The position numbers were made by a program, and so were the translations under genes. From assembly GCA_029194535.1 (NCBI GenBank), contig JARFXR010000002.1:1-64000 (forward strand): a stretch of 64,000 nt of DNA, written 5' to 3'. This document shows, piece after piece, positions 42,707 through 51,769 of this stretch (the first letter of the stretch is position 1; each line of letters starts with the position of its first letter). Origin of the DNA: Nitrospira sp. (GTDB lineage: Bacteria > Nitrospirota > Nitrospiria > Nitrospirales > Nitrospiraceae). The notes beneath the pieces are model-generated. The model saw nothing but the letters and a program-made list of their open reading frames with translations. It ran no database searches and was not told the origin of the DNA.

Positions 42707-45673
42707 CTAGGCGCTCGTCGCGCCTTGCGCCTTCGCAATTTCTGCCGCCGCCTCGGATTCCTCCTGCAGCCGCTCGCTGCCTTCGTCGGCGGGCATGAAC
42801 TGCTGCACACGTGTGTTGCCGCTGTCGACCACGAACACGCTGCCTTTCGCATCGACCGCGATCCCGTACGGGAAATTGAACTGCCCGTCTCCGTTGCCGT
42901 ACCCGCCCCACTGGGTGATGAAATTACCTTCCCTGTCGAACTTTTCGACCCGGTGGTTGCCCGTATCGGTGACGTACACGTCGCCCGCTCCGTCGACGGC
43001 CACGCCCCACGGCGAACGCAATTGTCCCGCTTCCTGGGCCAACTGGCTGCTGGCGTGCCCTGGCTCCGAACTGCCGCCCCACTTGGTGAGCAATTGCGGC
43101 AGGACGTTGGTGCTGGTGTCGAACTTCTGCACGCGGTGGTTGCCCATGTCGACGACATAGACCGAGCCGTCCGACTGATCGACCGCCACGCCTCTCGGGA
43201 AGTAGAACTGTCCGTCGGCGTTGCCGAAGCTCCCCCACGACATGACGAATTCTCCGGTCATGTCGAATTTCTGCACGCGGAAATTGGCGCTGTCCACGAC
43301 ATACACATAGCCTCGCACCCGGTCGACCGCGATCCCCCAGGGCGAATTGAACTGCCCCTCGCCGTTCCCCCTGGAGCCGAACTTCAGAACGTAGCCGCCG
43401 AGTTTGCCGTCGAACTTCTGCACCCGATGATTGTTGGTGTCCACGGACCAGACATCTCCTTTGCCGTCGCAGGCGATGCCGGTGGGATTGTGGAAATTCG
43501 CGTTAGCCGAGCCGAAATTTCCCCAGAGGATGATGAAGTTGCCAGCGTTGTCGAATTTCTGGATGCGGTTGTTCCCGTTGTCGACCACGAACAGGGACCC
43601 CTGCTGGTCCACCGAAAGGCCGTACATCGGAGCCATGAATTCGCCGCCGTGGAGCAGCGAGGCGCCGCGGCCCGGACGGCCCCATTTGGCGACGCAGAGG
43701 TAGCCCGACGTGTTGACCAGAATGCCGGCCGCGGCCGGCGTGGACACGTTGCCGCCGATATCCTTGAACCAGACGTAGACCGTCTTCGGGCCGTCGCCTA
43801 ACGAGAGAATGAAGGGAATCGTCGCACCGAACTTGAGCGCCGGCGTCACGTCGACCCATCCGGGCGTGCCCGCCATGGGGGTCAGCGGCGCTTCGGAAAT
43901 GAAATACGCTCCGACGCCCGTGTCGACGTCGTTGGCGGAAATCGTCACCACCACTTCCGGCGAATTCGTCATGAATGCGCCGTGGTTGATGACGGCGTAG
44001 GCGTTCTGCGGAGCCGTCACGTCGATGAGCACCGGCATCGCGGTGACCTCGGCCGACAATTCGCTTTCGGTCCCACTCTCGAAGACGGCCGCGACTGCAT
44101 AAAAGTAGGGGGTGTCGTTGGTCAAGCCCGTGTGGGTGAATGGATTGGTCACACCTTCGATCTTCGTTCCGGTCGGTTTAGTCAGGCCCTGGGAAGTATT
44201 GAAGTAGAGGTTGTAGGACACGGCGCCCGGCACCTCCATCCAGCTGACGAAGATCTCCGTGTCACCGGCCTTGACCACGACACTGTGCGGCGCCGGAGCC
44301 TCGGTCGGCTCCTGCGCGGCGGCGGCCTCGTGGCCCCGGCTGAGTTCCTCCTCGGTCGGAACATACTTGAGCACCCGGTTGTTGCCGCTGTCGACGACGT
44401 AGACGCACCCTTCCTTGTCGACAGCGATCCCGTAGGGAAAATTGAGCTGCCCCTCCGTCTTGCCTCGGTTGCCCCACGCGCACAAGAAGGTCCCGTTGCC
44501 GTCGAACTTTTGGATCCGATGGTTTCCAGTGTCGACGACGTAGACGTTGCCGACCGCGTCACAGGCGACGCCCCACGGTGCCTTGAATTGTCCCGGCCCG
44601 GAGCCCTCGCGGCCCCACTTGGACAGGAAGCTGCCCCGAGCATCGAACTTCTGGATACGATTGTTACTCTCGTCGGCGACGAAGATGTTGCCGACGAAAT
44701 CGACCGCCACCCCGCGAGGAAAGAAAAACGCTCCGTCGAAGCTGCCGTCCCGTCCCCATTTCAGCAGGGGCGATCCGTCGGCCTTGAACTTCTGAATTCT
44801 GGAATTGCTCGTGTCCGAAACGTAGAGATTGCCCTCCTGGTCCGTCGCCACACCCCAGGGCACGTCGAAGACGCCCATTTCAGCACCGCGCCAAGCAAAG
44901 CCGAACTTGCCCCAGGCCTGCATGACGTTGCCCTCGAGATCGAACTTTTGCACCCGGTTGTTGCCGCTGTCGGACACATACAGGGTGTCGTTCGCGCCGA
45001 CTGCGAGACCGCGCGGATAGTAAAAACTCCCCTCCTGGGACGAGGGCTCTCCGCCCCAGCGCGCGAGGAACTTTCCGGATTTGTCGAATTTCTGGATCGA
45101 GTGGTTATCGGTATCCGCGACGTAGATATTTCCCTCTTTGTCCAGCGCAATCCCGGTAGGCGAGCTGAACTCTCCGTCATCCACCCCTTCCGAGCCGAGG
45201 TTCATGGCCAGCAGGTAGGGCGAGGGGATCGCCATGACTTCCTGCGACTCTTGACTTTCTCCCTTCGGGGTCACCACCGTCACGACGTAGTGGTAGCAGG
45301 TGCCGTTGGCCAGGTCGTCGTGCACGAACGGCGACTGCGCGCCTTCAAGACAGGTCGCCTTGTCCTTCTTCACGCCGATGACGGCCTTGAAATCGGCCGC
45401 CCCGGCAATCGGCCTGGTGAGCTCCGAAAACTTGATCTGGACGCCCTTGGTCGTTTGAAAATATAAGTTGTAGTACATGGCATCCGGCACGGGATCCCAT
45501 GTGATCGTGATACGGCCGTTTCCGCACTTGGCCGCGACGTTGGCCGGCGCCGGAGGTAACTCTTCTTCTTCGGCGATCGAATCACCGGCGCCCCATTCGC
45601 CCGGGTTTCCCTCCGCCCACAGCGGCGCGCGATCGAACCGAAACATCTCATCCATGAGCCATGCGTTGATCAT
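42707..45673 (-). CDS. Large NHL-repeat / fibronectin type III protein
   Basis: A 988-residue protein without a signal peptide or membrane segment. Order: acidic N-terminus (1-37), fibronectin III domain 1 (about 38-150), a six-blade NHL set (about 155-455) with the repeated pattern P-x-G-x-A-V-D-x-x-G-N-x-Y-V-x-D-(T/S)-x-N-x-R-(I/V)-Q-K-F, fibronectin III domain 2 (about 465-550), a linking Ig-like domain (about 555-655), and a second six-blade NHL set (about 660-965). Two six-bladed propellers are therefore predicted. Such propellers bind proteins or polysaccharides; the role here is unknown. GAGG lies about nine bases before the ATG. Confidence 0.88.
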   Translation of the reverse strand: MINAWLMDEMFRFDRAPLWAEGNPGEWGAGDSIAEEEELPPAPANVAAKCGNGRITITWDPVPDAMYYNLYFQTTKGVQIKFSELTRPIAGAADFKAVIGVKKDKATCLEGAQSPFVHDDLANGTCYHYVVTVVTPKGESQESQEVMAIPSPYLLAMNLGSEGVDDGEFSSPTGIALDKEGNIYVADTDNHSIQKFDKSGKFLARWGGEPSSQEGSFYYPRGLAVGANDTLYVSDSGNNRVQKFDLEGNVMQAWGKFGFAWRGAEMGVFDVPWGVATDQEGNLYVSDTSNSRIQKFKADGSPLLKWGRDGSFDGAFFFPRGVAVDFVGNIFVADESNNRIQKFDARGSFLSKWGREGSGPGQFKAPWGVACDAVGNVYVVDTGNHRIQKFDGNGTFLCAWGNRGKTEGQLNFPYGIAVDKEGCVYVVDSGNNRVLKYVPTEEELSRGHEAAAAQEPTEAPAPHSVVVKAGDTEIFVSWMEVPGAVSYNLYFNTSQGLTKPTGTKIEGVTNPFTHTGLTNDTPYFYAVAAVFESGTESELSAEVTAMPVLIDVTAPQNAYAVINHGAFMTNSPEVVVTISANDVDTGVGAYFISEAPLTPMAGTPGWVDVTPALKFGATIPFILSLGDGPKTVYVWFKDIGGNVSTPAAAGILVNTSGYLCVAKWGRPGRGASLLHGGEFMAPMYGLSVDQQGSLFVVDNGNNRIQKFDNAGNFIILWGNFGSANANFHNPTGIACDGKGDVWSVDTNNHRVQKFDGKLGGYVLKFGSRGNGEGQFNSPWGIAVDRVRGYVYVVDSANFRVQKFDMTGEFVMSWGSFGNADGQFYFPRGVAVDQSDGSVYVVDMGNHRVQKFDTSTNVLPQLLTKWGGSSEPGHASSQLAQEAGQLRSPWGVAVDGAGDVYVTDTGNHRVEKFDREGNFITQWGGYGNGDGQFNFPYGIAVDAKGSVFVVDSGNTRVQQFMPADEGSERLQEESEAAAEIAKAQGATSA

Positions 45674-45847
45674 AAAATATTGCCTCGTGTGACAGACATC
45701 GATGAAGCGAAGAACCAGCCTCTTTCAATAACTTAGAACAAGATTGTGGAGTCTAGCAAAGCCGCGGAAAGAGAGTCAAGGCGAGGAACGACGAGGTTGT
45801 GGGTCAGTTTCACAGATCCAACTTGCCATCTCTTGTCTGCCGCACGG

Positions 45848-46693
45848 CTAAGCGTGCTCGACCGATTCGCTGACGAACGCGGGAGCACTCCCGGCAACCA
45901 TCGCCATTTCCTCCGCCGTCTCCCCTTCTTCGGCTTGAAACGGCTCCGTGGAAGCAGAAGCCGGCTCGGACGCATCGACCGTTTCCGCTTGCTGCTCGCC
46001 GACCATCGTGACTTCTTCGATGGGCAACATAGCCTGTTCCGCCTCACCCAGTTCTTTGAACTCGCGAAGCGGAGGCAGCTGACTGAGGTCTTGCAGGCCG
46101 AAATGCTCCAGGAAATATTTGGTGGTGCCGTACATGATCGGCCGGCCCGGTACTTCCTTCCGCCCGACGATGCGGACGAGCTTTCGCTCCAACAACGTGC
46201 GAATGACGCCCGAGGTTTCCACTCCCCGGATCTCCTCGATCTCCGCACGAACCAGCGGCTGCTTGTACGCGATGATCGCCAGCGATTCCAGCGCGGATCG
46301 CGAGAGGCGCTGAGCCGCCTTGGCCTTCTCCAACCGCTTGAGCCACGGCGCGCAGTCCGCTTTCGTCGCAAGCCGATAGCCTCCGGCGACTTGAACCAGT
46401 TGGATCCCTCGGCCGTCGTGCGCCAGCTGGTCCCGAAGCCGGCCGAGTGCCTGTTGCACCTCCGCTTTGGATACGGTGCCGATGGTCGAAGCCAGTCGCG
46501 CGAGCGCAAGCGGTTCGCCGGATACGAACAGCAAGGCCTCGAGAATGGCGGTGAGTTCCATCTGTCCCGCTGCATCGCTCTCGCTCGGCCCCGCCGCACC
46601 GGCGGCATCGTCCGAGTTCTGACCGGTGTGCCCTGAAGGATCCGGCTCCGCCTGATCCATGCACCCGTTCTCCTGCAGTTCGGTCGAACTCAT
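45848..46693 (-). CDS. scpB: Segregation and condensation protein B
   Basis: A 281-residue kleisin-partner protein with the winged-helix pair of ScpB: LEALLFVSGEPLALARLA near 48, SRSALESLAIIAYKQPLVRAEIEEIRGV near 137, and GRPIMYGTTKYFLEHFGLQDLSQLP near 180. The acidic, Glu/Ala-rich N- and C-terminal tails extend beyond the family core. ATG at 46,693 has GGAGGTAAGC directly before it and lies three bases after the scpA stop. Together with ScpA it should bind SMC to form the condensin that compacts and segregates the chromosome. Confidence 0.95.
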   Translation of the reverse strand: MSSTELQENGCMDQAEPDPSGHTGQNSDDAAGAAGPSESDAAGQMELTAILEALLFVSGEPLALARLASTIGTVSKAEVQQALGRLRDQLAHDGRGIQLVQVAGGYRLATKADCAPWLKRLEKAKAAQRLSRSALESLAIIAYKQPLVRAEIEEIRGVETSGVIRTLLERKLVRIVGRKEVPGRPIMYGTTKYFLEHFGLQDLSQLPPLREFKELGEAEQAMLPIEEVTMVGEQQAETVDASEPASASTEPFQAEEGETAEEMAMVAGSAPAFVSESVEHA

Positions 46694-46695
46694 GC

Positions 46696-47490
46696 TTACC
46701 TCCATTCCGAATCGTCCAGTTCCGCCGGCTCCGGCACCAACGAAAAATTGCGCGAGACCAGGATCGGCCCGAAATTTTCCGCCTGGAACACCCGGGCCGT
46801 CCTCAACCGGATCAGTTCCAACAGCGCGAGAAACGTGACGATGACGACCAGCCGATGCGACGACGCCTCGAACAGGGCGGCGAAGCTGACCGACTCTCGT
46901 CCCTCCAGCGCTTCAAGAATCGTGTTCATGCGATCGCGAACCGTGAGGTTGTCGGGGATGATTTCCATGAGCGACTTGCCGGGATTCCGATTGAGGATTC
47001 CCTGCAGCGCGTCCACCAGATCGAACAGGCTCACATCCTCCAGCGTCTCCTCGCCCGCAGCCGCCTCTTCGCGCGGCGCCGGCGCCCTGGTATAGATTTC
47101 CCGCCACATGCGCTCCTGAGAGTCCAGCTGGCGGGCGGCGTCCTTGTAGGTCTTGTATTCGAGCAATCGGCGGACGAGTTCCTCGCGCGGGTCCGGTCCG
47201 TCTTCCTCGTCGTCCGCGGCTTCATCGACTGGAAGCAGCATTTTCGACTTAATCTGCAGCAGCGTGGACGCCATGACCAGGAACTCCCCCGCCACCGAGA
47301 GGTTCAACTCGGTCATCGTTTCGAGGTAGTCGAGGTATTGGCCGGTGATCAGGGCGATCGGAATGTCGTAGATGTTGATCTCGCTCTTCTTGATGAGATG
47401 CAGCAGAAGATCGAGCGGTCCCTCAAAATTCTCGATGCGAACCTGGTAGGGGAGTTCGGTCTGACCCACTCCGTCGAGCTGGTTATCCAC
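46696..47490 (-). CDS. scpA: Segregation and condensation protein A (kleisin)
   Basis: A 264-residue kleisin. The N-terminal SMC-binding part has the family motif FEGPLDLLLHLIKKSEINIYDIPIA near residue 22, followed by MTELNLSVAGEFLVMASTLLQIKSKMLLP, an acidic linker, and a C-terminal winged helix (RLVVIVTFLALLELIRLRTARVFQAENFG). The GTG start at 47,490 with AAGG upstream is preferred to a TTG further out. It is followed by scpB with a 2-base gap. ScpA bridges the heads of an SMC dimer. Confidence 0.95.
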   Translation of the reverse strand: MDNQLDGVGQTELPYQVRIENFEGPLDLLLHLIKKSEINIYDIPIALITGQYLDYLETMTELNLSVAGEFLVMASTLLQIKSKMLLPVDEAADDEEDGPDPREELVRRLLEYKTYKDAARQLDSQERMWREIYTRAPAPREEAAAGEETLEDVSLFDLVDALQGILNRNPGKSLMEIIPDNLTVRDRMNTILEALEGRESVSFAALFEASSHRLVVIVTFLALLELIRLRTARVFQAENFGPILVSRNFSLVPEPAELDDSEWR

Positions 47491-47565
47491 AAGGGGCCTT
47501 ATACCAGCTTTGGGAGGCCGGAGCAAGCCTCTGCCTATTACTTGTGGTCAACGAGGAATCGCCCC

Positions 47566-48627
47566 TCAGCGGGATCGGACCAGGTAGGCGATCAACAAGG
47601 CGCTCAGGACGAGCAACGCGAGGGTTACCACGTACTGCATCGGCCGGTCCTGGCCCTCCGATGCCGGCGACGGCCGGTCCCCTCGCGTGACTCTGCCGAA
47701 TCTGGAGTCCCGTTCGAACACCGCGTCGGAGAAATCATCGCGCGCCGTGAATCGTGCGTCGTCGAAATCCGCAGTCGCGTGGAAGATCGTGCGACGGAAC
47801 CGGGCGTCTCCCTCGAATCGCGTAAAGGTGAAGAACGCCCCACGTTCGAAGCTGGCGTCGGAAAAATCTGCGACGCCGTGAAAGACACCTCCGGAAAATC
47901 CGGTGCCGGATGCGAATCCCGCCCCGGAGAAGTCGGCGTCCGGATAGAACTCGACCTCCAGGAACTCCGCGAGCCCGTTGAACCGTGCGTTCCGGAACGA
48001 CGCGCGATCGTGAAATCGCGCGCGATGAAATCTGCTGTGGGGACCGAAGGCCGTTCCCTCGGCCGTCAGGCCGTGGAGGAAGCCGGCACGAACGAAGTAG
48101 CTCTCCCGGAGAAACACGGCGCCCGAGAGCGTCACCGGCTGCAGGAACTCCGCATGAGACAGGTCGACCGGCTGCTCGAATCGCGTGCCGGTCAGGTCGA
48201 CGGCTCCCTTGACGATCAGCGCGTCCCGCTCGGCCCCATGCCGCACCGACCCGCGGACGATCGAATGCGTCACGGAAACAGAGCCGGAAATGACCCGAGC
48301 GACGCTTGCCGGAACGATCGGCTGACGTTCGCTCTCGCGAGGAAGGGCCCCGAGATGGAGCTCGTTCAACCGCAGATCGCCCTCGATCACGACTCCGTCC
48401 AGGTCAACCGATTTCCCCTGCTTGATGGCGGCCAGCACTTCGACGGCTTGGAGCTTGTACCGTTCACGGTCTTGCGCCGTACAATCGGCGCCCAGTCGCT
48501 TCTTCAGGGCCGCCGCGGCGCGTCCCGAACCGGTCTCGATCCGGCACGGTGCCGCAGATACGGGGATCGCGATACCGGCCCACAGCAGCCAGCCCGCCAG
48601 AACAACGATGTACGCGCGCACCAGCAT
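47566..48627 (-). CDS. Exported pentapeptide-repeat protein with C-terminal membrane anchor
   Basis: A 353-residue protein: signal peptide (AYIVVLAGWLLWAGIAIP, cleavage near SAAPC), an N-terminal region of about 100 residues, then roughly 30 degenerate pentapeptide repeats of the form A-(D/x)-F-x-x (for example ARFHDRASFRNARFNG and DFSGAGFASGTGFSGGVF) from about 150 to 310. A C-terminal hydrophobic helix (YVVTLALLVLSALLIAYLV) followed by RSR anchors it. The repeats form a right-handed beta-helix. Function unknown. ATG at 48,627 with AAGGGCGG before it. Confidence 0.8.
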   Translation of the reverse strand: MLVRAYIVVLAGWLLWAGIAIPVSAAPCRIETGSGRAAAALKKRLGADCTAQDRERYKLQAVEVLAAIKQGKSVDLDGVVIEGDLRLNELHLGALPRESERQPIVPASVARVISGSVSVTHSIVRGSVRHGAERDALIVKGAVDLTGTRFEQPVDLSHAEFLQPVTLSGAVFLRESYFVRAGFLHGLTAEGTAFGPHSRFHRARFHDRASFRNARFNGLAEFLEVEFYPDADFSGAGFASGTGFSGGVFHGVADFSDASFERGAFFTFTRFEGDARFRRTIFHATADFDDARFTARDDFSDAVFERDSRFGRVTRGDRPSPASEGQDRPMQYVVTLALLVLSALLIAYLVRSR

Positions 48628-48773
48628 GCCGCCCTTATACGAGATGCCCGGGGTCAAGGCAAGGCGACGATCTTCTGGCTTTACTCCCACCCGGAAATTG
48701 CTACACTCCCATGCATGGGATGCCGGAGCATGTTCCTGGACGACTCAGCCTTCCCTAGGAGTCTGTCCGAGTA

Positions 48774-49430
48774 ATGCCATTTCCGATCTCCCGGCTCGGC
48801 GTCCTCATCACGGCCGGCCTGGGCATCGTACTGATTGCACTTCCGTTTTCCTTCGCGGCCGAGCGCGTGGTCGAGCTGCCGGTGTTGGGCGCGATTCACG
48901 CCAACGACCAGGGCGTTTTCGAAGTGCTGCTCATGACGTGGGACGGCAAGAGCGAGCCTACCCCACCGCAGCTGCAATGCGTGATGGGCGGCGTGCGCTT
49001 CGGAGCGACTCAACTCGGAGCGATGGCGCAGGCATTCGCCTATGCGATCCAACGGACTCCCGGTCTCCAGCACGGGGGCACCGTGACGGTCCGAGGAGCG
49101 GCATATCGTCCGGTAGGGAACGACGGACCGAGCGGCGGGGCGGCCATGGCCGTCGGATTCATCGCTCTCTTCAAGGGAGATCGCGTTCAGCGGGGCATCG
49201 CCGTCACCGGCACGCTGGAGAGCGAGGGCCGGATCGGCGTTGTCGGCGGGATCCCCGACAAGATCCGGGCCGCAAAGCGGGAGGGGTATCACACGGTGCT
49301 GATACCAAGCGGACAGATTCACGACGCCGGCTGGAATCTCAACGAATTGGCGCTCCGGCTCAATATCGCCGTGAAGGAAGTCCACACGGTGGATGAGGCG
49401 TACCACCTCATGACCGGCAACCGTGTTTAG
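48774..49430 (+). CDS. Secreted Lon-like Ser/Lys protease domain protein
   Basis: A 218-residue exported protein with a signal peptide (about 1-28, ending SFAAE) and one Lon-type (S16) proteolytic domain. The catalytic serine is Ser120 in GNDGPSGGAA and the lysine is Lys163 in GGIPDKIRAAKREG. The spacing of 43 residues equals that of Ser679 and Lys722 in E. coli Lon. There is no ATPase domain and no membrane segment besides the signal. The surrounding strands (TVTVRGAAYRPVG, GIAVTGTLESEGRIGVVGG) fit the fold. A periplasmic substrate is likely, but none is known. It is divergent from the pentapeptide-repeat gene. Confidence 0.8.
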   Translation: MPFPISRLGVLITAGLGIVLIALPFSFAAERVVELPVLGAIHANDQGVFEVLLMTWDGKSEPTPPQLQCVMGGVRFGATQLGAMAQAFAYAIQRTPGLQHGGTVTVRGAAYRPVGNDGPSGGAAMAVGFIALFKGDRVQRGIAVTGTLESEGRIGVVGGIPDKIRAAKREGYHTVLIPSGQIHDAGWNLNELALRLNIAVKEVHTVDEAYHLMTGNRV

Positions 49431-49456
49431 GCCATCCATGGGGAGCCCAGGCGCCG

Positions 49457-49915
49457 TTACGCGCCGAGCCCGTCGGGCAATTTGCCGGCGATCGCGTCGA
49501 ACTCCGATTGGGTCACGCGATGCATTCCGAGGCTGAGCCGGCGCGCCAGTTCCGCCTGATCCGGAATCTGCAGCACCTCCAGGAGAACCGCCTGGCTCGC
49601 CGTCGAAGGCAGGGCTCGACGGCGAATGTCTTCGATCCGCACGTAGCCGAACCGCGCTTCCGCCCGTAACTCATCCTTGAGAAAGTCGTCCAGTTCGGCG
49701 AAGTCCCGCACGGGCGGCACGATCGTGAACTCGGCGCATAAGCCGATCTTCAGCGCGTAGACCAGCCCGCGAGAGTGCGGTGCAAGATAGGTCTGGAGGT
49801 TCGTCCGGATCAGCGAACTGCAGAGTCCCCAGACCCCTTTCGAGAGTTGGATCTCCGCGCTTTCCTGGGATGTTCGTTCGCGCAGGGCTCCCGCGATGAA
49901 CAGAAAATGACTCAC
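49457..49915 (-). CDS. Conserved-looking protein of unknown function
   Basis: A 152-residue soluble protein that I do not recognise. It starts at GTG 49,915 (VSHFLFIAGALRE) with GGAGACGCGAG upstream. It has one or two beta strands at the N-terminus, a hydrophobic segment too weak for a membrane helix (ALKIGLCAEFTIVPP), and a helical C-terminus with alternating Arg/Glu. It lies between the Lon-like gene (converging) and a Lys-rich protein, all in a stretch of unknown genes. No function can be given. Confidence 0.7.
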   Translation of the reverse strand: MSHFLFIAGALRERTSQESAEIQLSKGVWGLCSSLIRTNLQTYLAPHSRGLVYALKIGLCAEFTIVPPVRDFAELDDFLKDELRAEARFGYVRIEDIRRRALPSTASQAVLLEVLQIPDQAELARRLSLGMHRVTQSEFDAIAGKLPDGLGA

Positions 49916-50033
49916 CTCGCGTCTCCTCGTCTAATGACCGCCTGAGGGGAGAGACCAGGCGGGCGGCAATTAGGGCCAGCGGAGTGCGCGAGACCAGGGA
50001 GCGATCACCAAAGCCGACATGATCCGGCACCGA

Positions 50034-50468
50034 TCAATGGGTGCGGTAATCGTCGGAGTCGTCCAACAGATCTTCCGACTTCTCGAGATAATCGACCTCT
50101 TCTTCGTCATCGTCGAGCGTGAGGTCTTCTTCCATGTCCTCTTCCATCTCGCCGTCGCCGCCCATCTCCAACTCGTCGTCGCCCATGTCGTCATCGTCGA
50201 GTTCCGGTGCTTTCGGCGCGACGGCCGGCGGCACCTTCGACGACACCGGTTTTTTGATCTCCTCATCCACGCCGGGCTTAACCGGCTTCTTTGTCGGAGG
50301 CGTTGCCGGTTTGGGAGCGGGAACCGCCTTCCGTGCAGGCTTTTTACCGGACGGTTTGACTCTGGCAGAGAGCCTTTTCACGGACGATTTCTTCGCGGGT
50401 TTCTTCGCCGCGCTCTTGCCGCTTGCCTTCATTTTCTTCTTCGTCGAATGTTTTTTCGCTTTTGCCAT
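50034..50468 (-). CDS. Charge-polarised protein, basic N-terminus and acidic C-terminus
   Basis: A 144-residue protein. Residues 1-75 are almost only Lys, Ala, Pro, Ser and Arg, with repeated AKKPAKKSS-like words as in histone H1-like proteins; residues about 88-140 are almost only Asp, Glu, Met and Leu (DDDDMGDDELEMGGDGEMEE). No globular domain is visible. GGAGG lies ten bases before the ATG. A DNA- or RNA-binding role for the basic half is inference; the acidic half may mimic nucleic acid or bind cations. Confidence 0.75.
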   Translation of the reverse strand: MAKAKKHSTKKKMKASGKSAAKKPAKKSSVKRLSARVKPSGKKPARKAVPAPKPATPPTKKPVKPGVDEEIKKPVSSKVPPAVAPKAPELDDDDMGDDELEMGGDGEMEEDMEEDLTLDDDEEEVDYLEKSEDLLDDSDDYRTH

Positions 50469-50623
50469 TGAATGATTCCTCCACCCCCGCGAATGCTGAC
50501 CTGGGTTCCATCTAGCATGAACGCTCGGCGTCTTGCAACGGCCTGTTGCAGTCGTCGAGCCGGAATGACATATCACCCCTCACATGACGCCTCAGCCATA
50601 GGAAGTTCGCCCTTCCAAGCCGC

Positions 50624-51625
50624 TCACGGACCGACCCAGACGGAAGTGATGGCTGGTGCGCTTTCGGCACCCTTGACGCGGTCGGGGCCGGCCATGTCGA
50701 TCACGGTCAAAGAAAATTGGAACAGCTTGCGCTCGGAAACTTTCGGCGCCACAAAGGTCGCCTTGACCTCGTCCACGCTCGACAAGGGCACGCGCGGTCC
50801 CCTGAGCTGTCGCCATTCATATCGCAATGGATCTCCGTCTGGATCACGACTCCGTAGGCCGTCCAAGACCACCAGTTGACCGGACCGGACCTGCAATTCC
50901 CGCTCAAGCGCCGCGACTGGCGGGCGATTCGGACTGGAATCTGCGGCCACCACGACCTGGATCGTCCCCACCTTCCCTTGATTCTCGACTCTGACCTGGG
51001 CGCGTCCGTTGCCGGTCACCCTCAGAATCCCCGCGTCGTCCACGGAGACCACTTCCTCGTTCGATGACTGGAATCGACTCCCGGACGACGGCCCCGTGAG
51101 CGAGCGCGCGATCCCGTCGTCGAATTGACCGACGACTGGCACAGGAATCCGCTTCCCGATCGTGTCGAGTCGCCACGGTCGCTGGACGGAAAACTCGATG
51201 GACGTCAGCGGAACGTCGGGCTTGACCTGCACGATCACCTCGTCGAAGTCCTCAGCCGTCCCCAACCGCCCTCTGGTCACTTCGCCGATGGCCAGTAGGC
51301 GCATGGCTCCGATTGCTTCGCTTGGGATTTCAAGCTGGCCGGAAAACGGCGTACCGTCGGCCGTAGCCGTGAACCGGGCCGGAGACGCCTGGTGAGAAGC
51401 CACGGGCTCCTCGTCCAGCCGATACCAGTAATAGCGAATGGTCCGGATGCTGACATCGGTTCCGCCTTGTACGGTCACCGCCACGTTGCCGCCGGACCGA
51501 AGCACCGCATATTCCATCGGCTCCGTGAGGGTAAACGCATCGGCGATTCCCGAGGCGGCACCGAAGATCAGCACGCCGGCGAACAGCCTCACTCTCCCTG
51601 CACGATGTGCCACAGGCTGAGTCAT
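50624..51625 (-). CDS. Exported protein with bacterial Ig-like and PKD-like domains
   Basis: A 333-residue protein with a signal peptide (about 1-30, FAGVLIFGAASGIADA). Three beta domains follow: an N-terminal one (about 32-135), a BIG2-like domain (about 150-240, with SSNEEVVSVDDAGILRVTG), and a PKD-like one (about 245-330, with LVVLDGLRSRDPDGDPLRYEW). Such domains occur in surface proteins that bind other molecules. There is no catalytic motif. The ribosome site (GTGAGAA) before ATG 51,625 is weak. It lies back-to-back with the cupredoxin gene, 144 bases away. Confidence 0.75.
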   Translation of the reverse strand: MTQPVAHRAGRVRLFAGVLIFGAASGIADAFTLTEPMEYAVLRSGGNVAVTVQGGTDVSIRTIRYYWYRLDEEPVASHQASPARFTATADGTPFSGQLEIPSEAIGAMRLLAIGEVTRGRLGTAEDFDEVIVQVKPDVPLTSIEFSVQRPWRLDTIGKRIPVPVVGQFDDGIARSLTGPSSGSRFQSSNEEVVSVDDAGILRVTGNGRAQVRVENQGKVGTIQVVVAADSSPNRPPVAALERELQVRSGQLVVLDGLRSRDPDGDPLRYEWRQLRGPRVPLSSVDEVKATFVAPKVSERKLFQFSLTVIDMAGPDRVKGAESAPAITSVWVGP

Positions 51626-51718
51626 ATTGGTTCTCACGCTGTGTGTGTAGCCCTCAGGAGAATCGTATAATTGCCCGTGCGGGTCAAGACATGGGGTTCG
51701 GGCGGGATATGCCCTCCC

Positions 51719-51746
51719 TTGATCGGCATGGTACAATGGTTATACT
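51719..51746 (+). promoter_or_regulatory. Putative promoter of the cupredoxin gene
   Basis: TTGATC (51,719-51,724) and TATACT (51,741-51,746) with a 16-base spacer lie 24 bases upstream of the cupredoxin ATG. The predicted transcript start is about 51,753. Confidence 0.65.
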
Positions 51747-51769
51747 TTAGAAATGGTCGAGGCTACCGT

